Assembly (NCBI GenBank): GCA_002400445.1
Contig: DGQO01000022.1
Coordinates: 1 to 5,365, forward strand
Reading direction: 5' to 3'
From: Chitinophagaceae bacterium UBA4412
Lineage (GTDB): Bacteria; Bacteroidota; Bacteroidia; Chitinophagales; Chitinophagaceae
Length of the DNA: 5,365 nucleotides
Positions 1 through 5,365 of the stretch are shown here, in pieces. Numbering within the stretch: the stretch's first letter is position 1; every line of letters starts with the position of its first letter. Under the pieces are notes generated by a model that had not been told where the DNA came from, did no database searches, and worked only from the letters and a program-made list of their open reading frames with translations. The position numbers and the translations under genes were made by a program.

Positions 1-275
1 CGATAAGTAGATGAAAATGGGCCGTATTGCCCGAAGGCTTTGCCAGGCTTTCCGCTTAGCATTGTTATGCCCGTCGCTGAATCTATCAAATGCCAGCCAG
101 TTATTTTTTGATCATTTTTACTGCACCACACGGCTGTTTTTACAGCATTGGGAAGATAACCAAGTTGGTTAATGCGTATCCATGCTTCCTCCTCTTTTGG
201 TTGTGCGGCTGTTTGCGTTGCCTGCAAAAAGAGCAGGGTTAACAAAGGCAGCAAGATCAGGCTTATCTTTTTCAT
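1..275 (-). CDS. Probable secreted glycoside hydrolase family 9 (cellulase) protein, N-terminal part only
   Basis: Reading leftward from the ATG at 275-273, the frame stays open for 91 codons and leaves the window. Residues 1-24 form a Sec signal peptide: Met-Lys-Lys, a Leu-rich core, then Thr-Ala-Ala before Gln25, the expected signal peptidase I site. No lipobox Cys is seen. From residue 33 the sequence IRINQLGYLPNAVKTAVW is the hallmark opening of the N-terminal Ig-like domain (CelD_N type) that precedes the catalytic (alpha/alpha)6 barrel in many GH9 endoglucanases. FGQYGPFSSTY near residues 81-91 fits the same domain. The catalytic domain lies outside the window, so enzyme activity and substrate (beta-1,4-glucan or a related polysaccharide) are inferred from the family. 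The ATG at 280-278 is followed at once by an in-frame TGA and cannot be the start. No clear Shine-Dalgarno precedes the chosen ATG. The gene diverges from the metalloprotease gene. The family call is fairly firm; an Ig-like domain on another hydrolase is the alternative. Confidence 0.75.
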   Translation of the reverse strand, partial: MKKISLILLPLLTLLFLQATQTAAQPKEEEAWIRINQLGYLPNAVKTAVWCSKNDQKITGWHLIDSATGITMLSGKPGKAFGQYGPFSSTY

Positions 276-294
276 TGCATTGTGATTGGATGGG

Positions 295-304
295 CCAATA
301 TTGG
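295..304. repeat. 10-bp perfect palindrome upstream of the GH9-like gene
   Basis: CCAATATTGG is a perfect palindrome whose near edge lies 19 bases upstream of the minus-strand ATG at 275. In that position it would fall in the leader or close to the transcription start. It may be a regulator binding site or chance; nothing else supports either reading. Confidence 0.35.
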
Positions 305-365
305 TCGTTCATTAACTGCTAAGGTAACCTGCGTTTTGCTCCCTACGGTTATTAACTCTTTCTTC

Positions 366-381
366 CTTCAAAAACTTGAAG
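366..381. repeat. Inverted repeat CTTCAA-AAAC-TTGAAG, possible operator
   Basis: Two perfect 6-bp arms (366-371 and 376-381) flank a 4-base spacer, and two more matches follow after one mismatch (363-364 with 383-384). The site lies about 90 bases upstream of the minus-strand gene and 185 bases upstream of the protease gene. It is too AT-rich and lacks the T-tract expected of an intrinsic terminator. A transcription-factor site is possible. Confidence 0.3.
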
Positions 382-557
382 AAATGGGAGATTTTGCAGC
401 TTAGGGGCAGCGACTACTGAAAGTCGGTTCATGGCTAAAAAATAAAATAGCCCTGGCTTTGAATCTTTATTTTAATGTATTACTATTAATGCCGGTTTCT
501 TTTGGGACATGTCTTTTTTTACTAAGCATTATATTTTATAACTGCGCTCATAAACAA

Positions 558-563
558 TAAAGG
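558..563 (+). promoter_or_regulatory. Weak ribosome binding site of the protease gene
   Basis: TAAAGG ends three bases before the ATG at 567 and partly matches the anti-Shine-Dalgarno complement. Spacing is short and the match incomplete, which is normal in Bacteroidota. With the signal peptide that begins at this ATG, it supports the chosen start. Confidence 0.35.
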
Positions 564-566
564 TTA

Positions 567-2120
567 ATGAAAAAACTAATGATACTGGTTTTGATGGCTT
601 CTGCTTTCAATTCATTTGCACAGGACTGGCCACTCAAAAAAATGGTAATGACTGCAAGAGAACATCAAATCTCTTTTCTTGAGATACCTGCCCTCACCTT
701 TATGGATTCGAAAACATTGACGGGCCGGGGAAAGTACCAACGACTAAAATTAGATACCGATTTTCTACATCAACTTAGCGTACAAAAGCCCGAGGCTATC
801 CGGGTAAGCATACCAGTGAGCAGAACAGAAAGCATTACCTGCGAACTGGTAAGATATAGCCTGGGAAATATTAAATACACGGAGAACAACACGGGTATTA
901 TCGATAATGTAAAAATTCCATTAACCTATCGGGGTATTGTAACAGGTGAACCAAATAAAAATACGGTAGTGCTCACGGTAAATGAAGAGTACCTTTCCTT
1001 TCGTGTATCCATGCGAGACAAAGTATTACAGGTAACCAAAGGCGATGAAACAAGCCAATCTGCCTACCGCCTATACAATAGTTCCCAGGCTCAATTTCCC
1101 ATCACACCCGTGGATTGTGGCACAAAGGAAGTATTGCAGTCATCAACAGCAAATGGCATTTCTATAGATGGCTCCGCAAACAGGACATCAGCGGTTCAGG
1201 ATAAATGTGTAAATGTATTTGTAGACTGCTTTGACAGCTTGTTTCTACAGCAGGGCAGCAGTAAACAAAGAACAATTGGATTTGTATATGAATTATTCAA
1301 CGAGGTTGCTACCGGATATTACAATGACTCCATAAATATTCAAATAACCACAATCAATGTATGGACCACCGCTGATCCATTTAGGGGTGATAGCAGGGAG
1401 AATGCATTGACAGATCTTGCTGATTACTGGAAGGATAATTTTTGGGGAAATATTTGTGTTGGCCTGGATTGGGGCACTTTTGGCAGATCAGGAAAGGCTG
1501 GCGATATCGGAAGAGTAAAAGCAATATCTGCCAATACCTGCCCGGCTTTTTCTCCACCAGCTAATGCCTGCAGCTATTGTGATATGAATTACAACGTTGT
1601 CGTAAAAAACTTTCCGGTTGGTCCTAATACTACCGGGCAGCAAGTTTACCTGGTAATGCACGAAATCGGCCATTTGCTCGGAGCGCACCATACCCAGTGG
1701 TGCGGTTGGAAACTGAGTAGCAACCCGGATGTTTATGGTACCATTGACAGTTGCGGCACCATTGAAGGCACTTGTGCGCAAGGCCCGCCTCCGCCTTCAA
1801 ATGGCGCCACTATTATGAGCTATTGTGTTACGAATGCAACGAACGGAAATTTTGTAAACTTTTATAACGGCTTCGGCGTGTTACCTGGTAATGCTATCCG
1901 CAGTTTTGTAGCGCAGTCCACCTGCCTGCTTAATTGTACAGATTGCTTCGGTTACATCAACAACATAAGCGTGAATAACAATTATGCATTTCAGAAAATT
2001 GTACAGCGAGGTTTACAACAAAAAAATGAACCAGAACGAGATAACAGGAATACAGCTCTGCCACCTGAATATATTCTTGAAAACAAATTACTACTTACAA
2101 CACAAAAAGTAAAACAATGA
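567..2120 (+). CDS. Secreted reprolysin-like (M12-type) zinc metalloprotease
   Basis: The product is an exported zinc endopeptidase precursor of 517 residues. A Sec signal peptide occupies residues 1-18, with the predicted cut at Phe-Ala|Gln19. Residues about 20-200 look like a propeptide: the stretch around 121-147 (YRGIVTGEPN onward) resembles the reprolysin prodomain, and PVDCGT at 181-186 could be a cysteine switch with Cys184 holding the zinc. The catalytic domain runs from about 213 to 460. It carries HEIGHLLGAHH at 365-375 (zinc ligands His365, His369, His375; catalytic Glu366) and the Met-turn TIMSYC at 415-420 (Met417). The Cys-rich segment between these (Cys379, 396, 403, 420) and the later GFGVLPGNAIR fit the Bacteroidota M12-like family with HEIGHNFGSPHT-type active sites. 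Thr376 follows the third His where true adamalysins have Asp. The last 57 residues are polar and charged, with no recognisable type IX secretion C-terminal domain. The start is supported by the signal peptide and by AAAGG five bases upstream. The stop overlaps the next start by 4 bp. Substrate unknown. Confidence 0.92.
   Translation: MKKLMILVLMASAFNSFAQDWPLKKMVMTAREHQISFLEIPALTFMDSKTLTGRGKYQRLKLDTDFLHQLSVQKPEAIRVSIPVSRTESITCELVRYSLGNIKYTENNTGIIDNVKIPLTYRGIVTGEPNKNTVVLTVNEEYLSFRVSMRDKVLQVTKGDETSQSAYRLYNSSQAQFPITPVDCGTKEVLQSSTANGISIDGSANRTSAVQDKCVNVFVDCFDSLFLQQGSSKQRTIGFVYELFNEVATGYYNDSINIQITTINVWTTADPFRGDSRENALTDLADYWKDNFWGNICVGLDWGTFGRSGKAGDIGRVKAISANTCPAFSPPANACSYCDMNYNVVVKNFPVGPNTTGQQVYLVMHEIGHLLGAHHTQWCGWKLSSNPDVYGTIDSCGTIEGTCAQGPPPPSNGATIMSYCVTNATNGNFVNFYNGFGVLPGNAIRSFVAQSTCLLNCTDCFGYINNISVNNNYAFQKIVQRGLQQKNEPERDNRNTALPPEYILENKLLLTTQKVKQ
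2117..2120 (+). promoter_or_regulatory. ATGA stop/start overlap coupling the two plus-strand genes
   Basis: The ATG of the downstream gene (2117-2119) and the TGA of the protease gene (2118-2120) share ATGA. The upstream 25 bases are A-rich with no purine-rich ribosome site, so initiation by a terminating ribosome is likely. The signal peptide that begins here makes this start firm. Confidence 0.8.
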
Positions 2121-4930
2121 AAAAAATATTCAGCGTTGTTTTATCAGCATTTGCTTTAACCGCATCCGCACAGTGGAGTAATACGAGCAATTATTTTGAG
2201 GATAGCTTGCACATGCCTGTAACTACAGCCACGGGCGTGCAGAAAAATCCCATCATAGTAACCAGCTATCCGGATAACGGGTATTTTGTGATCTGGGAAG
2301 ACGACCGCAACTATGCTACTTTAAAGACCGATATCTATGCCCAGAAATACGATGGTGCAGGTAACGCCCTGTGGGCAGCAGGCGGCATACCCATCGTAAG
2401 CGGGCCGCATAACCAGCATTATACATTTTCATCTAACCAGGATTACCGTAACCGTAGTTTTGCTGCCACAGATAGTGCAGGTGGTTTTTATATTTGTTAT
2501 TCAGATGATAGCGTCTCCAATTATGTTTGGGAGCGAGCAACAATACAGCACATTCGTAGCAATGGAACGGGTGTGTTTCCCGGCGCCGGTTATATTATCA
2601 TTCAATCTGCTGTGGCTAATTTGGCTTTAGCCGCACAATTAATTGCAGATGGCAATAAAGGTTTTTTTATTGCTTACAGGTATGCCTCCGGAAACGATTT
2701 CATCTATGTATATGATTACAAAGATGAAAATGGCTCGCTTAAATTTTACGGTGGTGGTAAAGTGAATGAAAATGCCCAGCAAACAAGTAACATTGCGCCT
2801 TGTGGAATAAAAACCAATGTGATATATCCAAGTATCACCGTTAGCGATTATCATATCTGGGGCGACGGACAGGGAGGCTGTAACATCGTTATCAGTATGA
2901 GTGCAAACGGCACACAAGGTAAAATGCTTGCGTATAACCGATTGTGGAGGGCGAAAAAAGACGCAATCGTCAAAACTTTTTTTAGAAATGTATCTGGCTC
3001 CGCCTGTCCAAGAACAACGGAATACAACCAAGGAGATGTGTATTTGCTATACAAGTTGTCAACAGATTTTCAAAGAGTGGTATGCGGCGGCGGTAGCGGA
3101 CCCGTGTATGCATATACCAATGACCGCCTGATTTCTAATGGTTTTCAATTGGTAGATGAGCAAGCTTACGATTACAATTTTCCGAAAGGAGTTACCCTTT
3201 CATCCAGCGGTAATATAAACGTTGATCTCCTGGCCGTCACGAGAAGGTCTCTTGTCAATAATACGCTATCAGACTTTACCGTACAGGGCTATTTAATCAA
3301 ATCCGAGATCTTCGACAGTATCCCTTATCAGCGCTGTTCTTTCAATAATCCTGATTTTGGCTATAACACTACTTCTCCCGTGCTAGACAAATTAAATTTT
3401 TTCAGAGACACTATCCTTGCATTCAGTAGTTACTACCCTGATTTTTCCTTAGCGGCTGGAGGTAATCGAATATATGCCACTGCATTGATGGGTAATTCGG
3501 GCAGCAGGCTGGTCCGGTTGCAAGAACTGCAGCTTAACCGAAAAGCGAGCGACTCCTTTGCACTTGAATACAAAACAAATATTTTAAGCATACCCCAGAA
3601 AACCGGGTTGGCCATTGGAAGTGAAATGGCAGATATTAGCTATGACCTCCCCCATATAACTTTTGCCAAAAATGGTCAGGCGCTATTTTACATTCGTGAA
3701 TATTACAGGTACGCAAGGGTTAGTCCTATTGGAAGCGACGCACAACTGCTCTGGGGTGCAATGGGCAAACCTATTGGCACCGGCTTTGCGAACGGAAGTT
3801 ATTACAGGCCAGAATTGCCTTATGTGTCGCTAGACAGTACAGGAAGCCGTGGACTGATTTGCTGGCAGGATACAAGAAACCTTCCGGGAAACACCAATGA
3901 TAATATTTTTATGCGCCACCTGGATAAACTGGATGTGTTCAACTATTTACCACCAATTAAGAAAGTGAAACTGATACCAAATCCTTATGGCCCAACGTAT
4001 GTAAATCCTACTGTTCTATTTGGCACCACTAACCGTTATACGACCCTGGATGTTTATGACGGTTATGGAAGCGACCCGGGTACATCTCCCGTGATAGACA
4101 TCTTAGACAATAATTATTTGGGCCGTACAAGGGTGAGTGTTTTTCAAAACAGTACAAGTATTCGCAAGTATAATAACCAGGCCTATCTCAATAGAAACTA
4201 TACTATGAAAACCGACAGTTTACCTGCCGGTGCTGAAATTGATATGTTATTGTATTTTACTAAAACTGAATTCGATGCATTAAAAGCCGCTGATTTTTCC
4301 ATTGCCAGCCCCGATTACCTTACGGTAGTAAGACAACCTTCTACCACCGATGCCGCACCTGCTGCGTACACACCTGTGGCCGGTGAAGAATTAGTAACGC
4401 CCGTTACCTGGGATTCTGTTTCAGGCGGCTATTTCATTAAAATTCTCGCATCGGGTACAGGAAATTTCTTTATTCAAAAAATAACAACCAAAACTTCCTG
4501 CGCTGCCGTGGCCACTTCTTTTGCTTCCAATATTACAGGAGCCACCTACCAATGGCAGGTGAGTACTGGTGGAAATTTTATTAGTCTTTCTAATGATGCT
4601 AATTACAGTGGTACCAATACCGCAACGCTTCAAGTCAATAATATCCCTTCTGCTTTTAATGGGTACCGTTATCGCTGTGTGGTGGATAACACAAAAGTGA
4701 GTAATGCTTTTTACCTGCAGATTGCAAATGTATGGTCGGGAGCTGTAAACAATCTCTGGGAGAATCCTGCTAACTGGAGCTGCGGTACCGTACCAGATGC
4801 CAACACAGATGTGATTGTAAATTCCGGAACCGTGACCGTAAACTCTGCGGCCGTGTGCAAAAGCTTGCAATTAAGCCCAAGCGCAAAGCTGTATGTAACA
4901 ACAGGCTTTAACTTAAATGTTTTAAACTGA
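2117..4930 (+). CDS. Large secreted multidomain protein: beta-propeller-like repeats, Ig-like domain and C-terminal NWSCG domain
   Basis: This 937-residue protein has a signal peptide at 1-18 (Ala-Ser-Ala|Gln19). Residues about 40-610 contain degenerate repeats of about 50 residues with the theme 'Gly-aromatic-x-Ile-Trp-x-Asp-x-Arg-Asn ... Asp-Ile-x ... Gly-x-x-Leu-Trp': clear copies are FVIWEDDRN at 57-65 with DIYAQKYDGAGNALW at 72-86, ARVSPIGSDAQLLWGAMG at 533-550, and LICWQDTRN at 580-588 with DNIFMRHLD at 595-603. This suggests a beta-propeller closed by its first and last repeats. An insert at about 228-330 holds four Cys. Residues 612-790 form a beta-rich domain I cannot name. Residues 792-870 are Ig-like (YQWQVS at 811-816, GYRYRCVV at 849-856). 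Residues 871-937 match the W-x-G...W-x-N-P-A-N-W-S-C-G domain that I recall ending many secreted Chitinophagia proteins, so the C-terminus looks complete. No catalytic motif is seen; binding or scaffolding is inferred. It starts inside the protease stop codon (ATGA), has no Shine-Dalgarno and ends in tandem in-frame stops TGA-TAG. Confidence 0.88.
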   Translation: MKKIFSVVLSAFALTASAQWSNTSNYFEDSLHMPVTTATGVQKNPIIVTSYPDNGYFVIWEDDRNYATLKTDIYAQKYDGAGNALWAAGGIPIVSGPHNQHYTFSSNQDYRNRSFAATDSAGGFYICYSDDSVSNYVWERATIQHIRSNGTGVFPGAGYIIIQSAVANLALAAQLIADGNKGFFIAYRYASGNDFIYVYDYKDENGSLKFYGGGKVNENAQQTSNIAPCGIKTNVIYPSITVSDYHIWGDGQGGCNIVISMSANGTQGKMLAYNRLWRAKKDAIVKTFFRNVSGSACPRTTEYNQGDVYLLYKLSTDFQRVVCGGGSGPVYAYTNDRLISNGFQLVDEQAYDYNFPKGVTLSSSGNINVDLLAVTRRSLVNNTLSDFTVQGYLIKSEIFDSIPYQRCSFNNPDFGYNTTSPVLDKLNFFRDTILAFSSYYPDFSLAAGGNRIYATALMGNSGSRLVRLQELQLNRKASDSFALEYKTNILSIPQKTGLAIGSEMADISYDLPHITFAKNGQALFYIREYYRYARVSPIGSDAQLLWGAMGKPIGTGFANGSYYRPELPYVSLDSTGSRGLICWQDTRNLPGNTNDNIFMRHLDKLDVFNYLPPIKKVKLIPNPYGPTYVNPTVLFGTTNRYTTLDVYDGYGSDPGTSPVIDILDNNYLGRTRVSVFQNSTSIRKYNNQAYLNRNYTMKTDSLPAGAEIDMLLYFTKTEFDALKAADFSIASPDYLTVVRQPSTTDAAPAAYTPVAGEELVTPVTWDSVSGGYFIKILASGTGNFFIQKITTKTSCAAVATSFASNITGATYQWQVSTGGNFISLSNDANYSGTNTATLQVNNIPSAFNGYRYRCVVDNTKVSNAFYLQIANVWSGAVNNLWENPANWSCGTVPDANTDVIVNSGTVTVNSAAVCKSLQLSPSAKLYVTTGFNLNVLN

Positions 4931-4988
4931 TAGATTGATTTGACAGTGGAGATTAAGGCCTGAAATAAGCCGGCGATATGGAAAGCAT

Positions 4989-5016
4989 CTGCGCTCCGCA
5001 AAATGCGTGGACGCAG
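4989..5016. terminator. GC-rich hairpin between convergent genes, possible bidirectional terminator
   Basis: CTGCG (4989-4993) pairs with CGCAG (5012-5016). Inside it CGCA (4997-5000) pairs with TGCG (5004-5007) around an AAA loop, with a small internal mismatch. The position, about 60 bases past the plus-strand stop and 75 bases past the minus-strand stop, suits a shared terminator or RNA-end protector. There is no U-tract on either side, so an intrinsic terminator is not proven. Confidence 0.35.
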
Positions 5017-5050
5017 CTATGATCCGTCATCGGTTTTAAACTTAGTAACA

Positions 5051-5077
5051 GGTATGCTAAAACGGTATCGCTAAAAC
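5051..5077. repeat. Short tandem repeat, GGTAT(C)GCTAAAAC x2
   Basis: GGTATGCTAAAAC (5051-5063) is followed directly by GGTATCGCTAAAAC (5064-5077); the copies differ only by one inserted C. The pair is bracketed by CAGGT (5049-5053) and ACCTG (5076-5080), which are complementary. It could arise by replication slippage or be a protein-binding or RNA structure. No function is visible. Confidence 0.55.
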
Positions 5078-5091
5078 CTGAATCAAAGGCC

Positions 5092-5365
5092 TTAATACCG
5101 TACTCCAATCTCTTTGATCTCACTCTCATTCCCGCTTCTGTCCACAGCAGTTACCGCTACTTTTGTAAACACAATTTGCGGAGTTATCCCTTCTTGTGGT
5201 GGTTGAATCGTAAAAGATCGTTGATCACTGTTTACAATCGTATAACTCCATTTGCCGCCATAGGTATAGTAAACCACCCAGCGGAATACATCTTTTTCAT
5301 CAGGATGATGCCAGTTTATGGTAACTGCACTTCCTTTGGAAGAAACCGTAACCTCCGGCGCTGCA
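5092..5365 (-). CDS. C-terminal part of a secreted protein ending in a fibronectin III-like domain, possibly a GHL10-type glycosylhydrolase
   Basis: The frame enters from the right edge and ends at TAA (5094-5092), giving 90 full codons. A GTG at 5277-5275 lies inside the open frame and is not a real start, since coding continues upstream of it to the edge. The visible part opens with APEVTVSSKGSAVTINWHHP and continues through VVYYTYGGKWSYTI to a terminal strand KVAVTAVDRSGNES. This is the pattern of a fibronectin III-like domain: an early Trp, a Tyr pair mid-domain, and a final 'V-T-A-V-D-R-x-G-N-E-S' strand. From memory, Bacteroidota family 10-like glycosylhydrolases (GHL10, DUF187) end in a domain of this kind, with an 'ALDR..NES' motif. 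The catalytic part is outside the window, so this assignment is tentative; any multidomain secreted enzyme with a terminal FN3-like domain would also fit. It converges on the plus-strand operon. Confidence 0.7.
   Translation of the reverse strand, partial: AAPEVTVSSKGSAVTINWHHPDEKDVFRWVVYYTYGGKWSYTIVNSDQRSFTIQPPQEGITPQIVFTKVAVTAVDRSGNESEIKEIGVRY

Larger units (their letters stand above)
276..566. promoter_or_regulatory. Divergent intergenic region with short palindromes and weak promoter-like sequences
   Basis: This region separates the minus-strand GH9-like gene from the plus-strand protease gene and should hold both promoters. For the protease, the best match to the Bacteroidota -7 element (TAnnTTTG) is TATATTTT at 530-537. 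The nearest TTTG upstream is at 501-504, giving a 25-base spacer, longer than the usual 19-21. A second candidate pairs TTTG at 458-461 with TACTATTA at 481-488 (19-base spacer) but has a poor -7 box. On the minus strand TACCTTAG (326-319) resembles a -7 box but has no -33 partner. Short dyads occur at 295-304, 366-381, 411-426 and 433-452. No open frame of note and no RNA gene was recognised. The role as promoter region is inferred from gene orientation; individual elements are uncertain. Confidence 0.4.
4931..5091. other. Convergent intergenic region with repeats and a hairpin
   Basis: This stretch lies between the 3' ends of the plus-strand operon and the minus-strand gene. It holds no credible gene. 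It does contain a GC-rich hairpin at 4989-5016, a 13/14-bp tandem repeat at 5051-5077, and most of a 10-bp inverted repeat with arms at 4952-4961 and 5087-5096. No hairpin is followed by a T-run on either strand, so no canonical intrinsic terminator can be named, although transcription from both sides must end about here. Confidence 0.6.
4952..5096. repeat. 10-bp perfect inverted repeat framing the convergent intergenic region
   Basis: ATTAAGGCCT at 4952-4961 is exactly complementary to AGGCCTTAAT at 5087-5096, separated by 125 bases. If two extra bases are allowed in the right arm, the match continues for two more bases inward. The right arm overlaps the stop codon of the minus-strand gene. 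No target-site duplication is visible outside the arms and no transposase is present, so a miniature mobile element is only one possibility. Confidence 0.45.

Noticed and set aside
433..452. GGCTA...TAGCC hairpin as a terminator
   Set aside because: The stem is only 5 bp with a 10-base A-rich loop and no following T-run, and no gene ends nearby.
1488..1781. Minus-strand open frame of 97 codons
   Set aside because: It lies antisense to the protease catalytic domain, has no signal or domain pattern, and the plus-strand protein here carries conserved active-site motifs.
2090..2125. Possible frameshift splitting one long protease-plus-propeller protein
   Set aside because: The downstream frame begins with a complete signal peptide exactly at the ATGA overlap, which fits two separate exported proteins.
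2639..3131. Three overlapping open frames (two minus strand, one plus strand) of 67-130 codons
   Set aside because: All lie within the large secreted protein gene, whose reading frame shows continuous repeat structure; their translations look like random shadow sequence.
4421..5001. Minus-strand open frames of 149 and 96 codons over the 3' end of the large gene
   Set aside because: The plus-strand frame encodes recognisable Ig-like and NWSCG domains here, and the antisense products resemble no family.
4952..5096. Insertion sequence or MITE with terminal inverted repeats
   Set aside because: Arms are only 10 bp, there is no target-site duplication next to them, and no transposase is present; kept only as a repeat.
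5092..5277. A 61-codon gene starting at GTG 5277
   Set aside because: The frame stays open upstream of this GTG to the window edge and the domain clearly begins earlier, so it is an internal codon of a larger gene.

Overview
The window looks like a chromosomal piece of a Bacteroidota bacterium, most likely of the class Chitinophagia. Three things suggest this. All three visible N-termini begin Met-Lys-Lys and carry a Sec signal peptide that should be cut at Ala|Gln. Shine-Dalgarno sequences are weak or absent. The protein families (a reprolysin-like secreted metalloprotease, a large secreted protein with a W-x-G...NWSCG C-terminal domain, and probable glycoside hydrolases) are typical of that group. 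The taxonomic call rests on style and family content; no marker gene is present.

Layout: (1) bases 1-275, minus strand, hold the first 91 codons of a secreted protein whose start matches the N-terminal Ig-like domain of GH9 cellulases; it runs off the left edge. (2) Bases 276-566 are a divergent intergenic region with short palindromes and only weak promoter-like sequences. (3) Bases 567-2120, plus strand, encode a 517-residue secreted zinc metalloprotease with HExxHxxGxxH, a Met-turn and a possible cysteine-switch propeptide. (4) Bases 2117-4930, plus strand, encode a 937-residue secreted multidomain protein: degenerate beta-propeller-like repeats, an unidentified middle domain, an Ig-like domain and a C-terminal W-x-G...NWSCG domain. 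(5) Bases 4931-5091 are a convergent intergenic region with a hairpin, a short tandem repeat and a 10-bp inverted repeat. (6) Bases 5092-5365, minus strand, hold the 3' end of a gene whose product ends in a fibronectin III-like domain, possibly a GHL10-type glycosylhydrolase.

The two complete genes form a tight two-gene unit joined by a 4-bp ATGA stop/start overlap, so they are probably co-transcribed and translationally coupled. Both products are predicted to be exported. The inference is a protease and a large repeat-rich surface or secreted partner made together, lying between two unrelated minus-strand genes that probably act on polysaccharides. No RNA gene, CRISPR array, insertion sequence or clear intrinsic terminator was seen. 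The protease/propeller pair is the most interesting item, but nothing here proves a new system.
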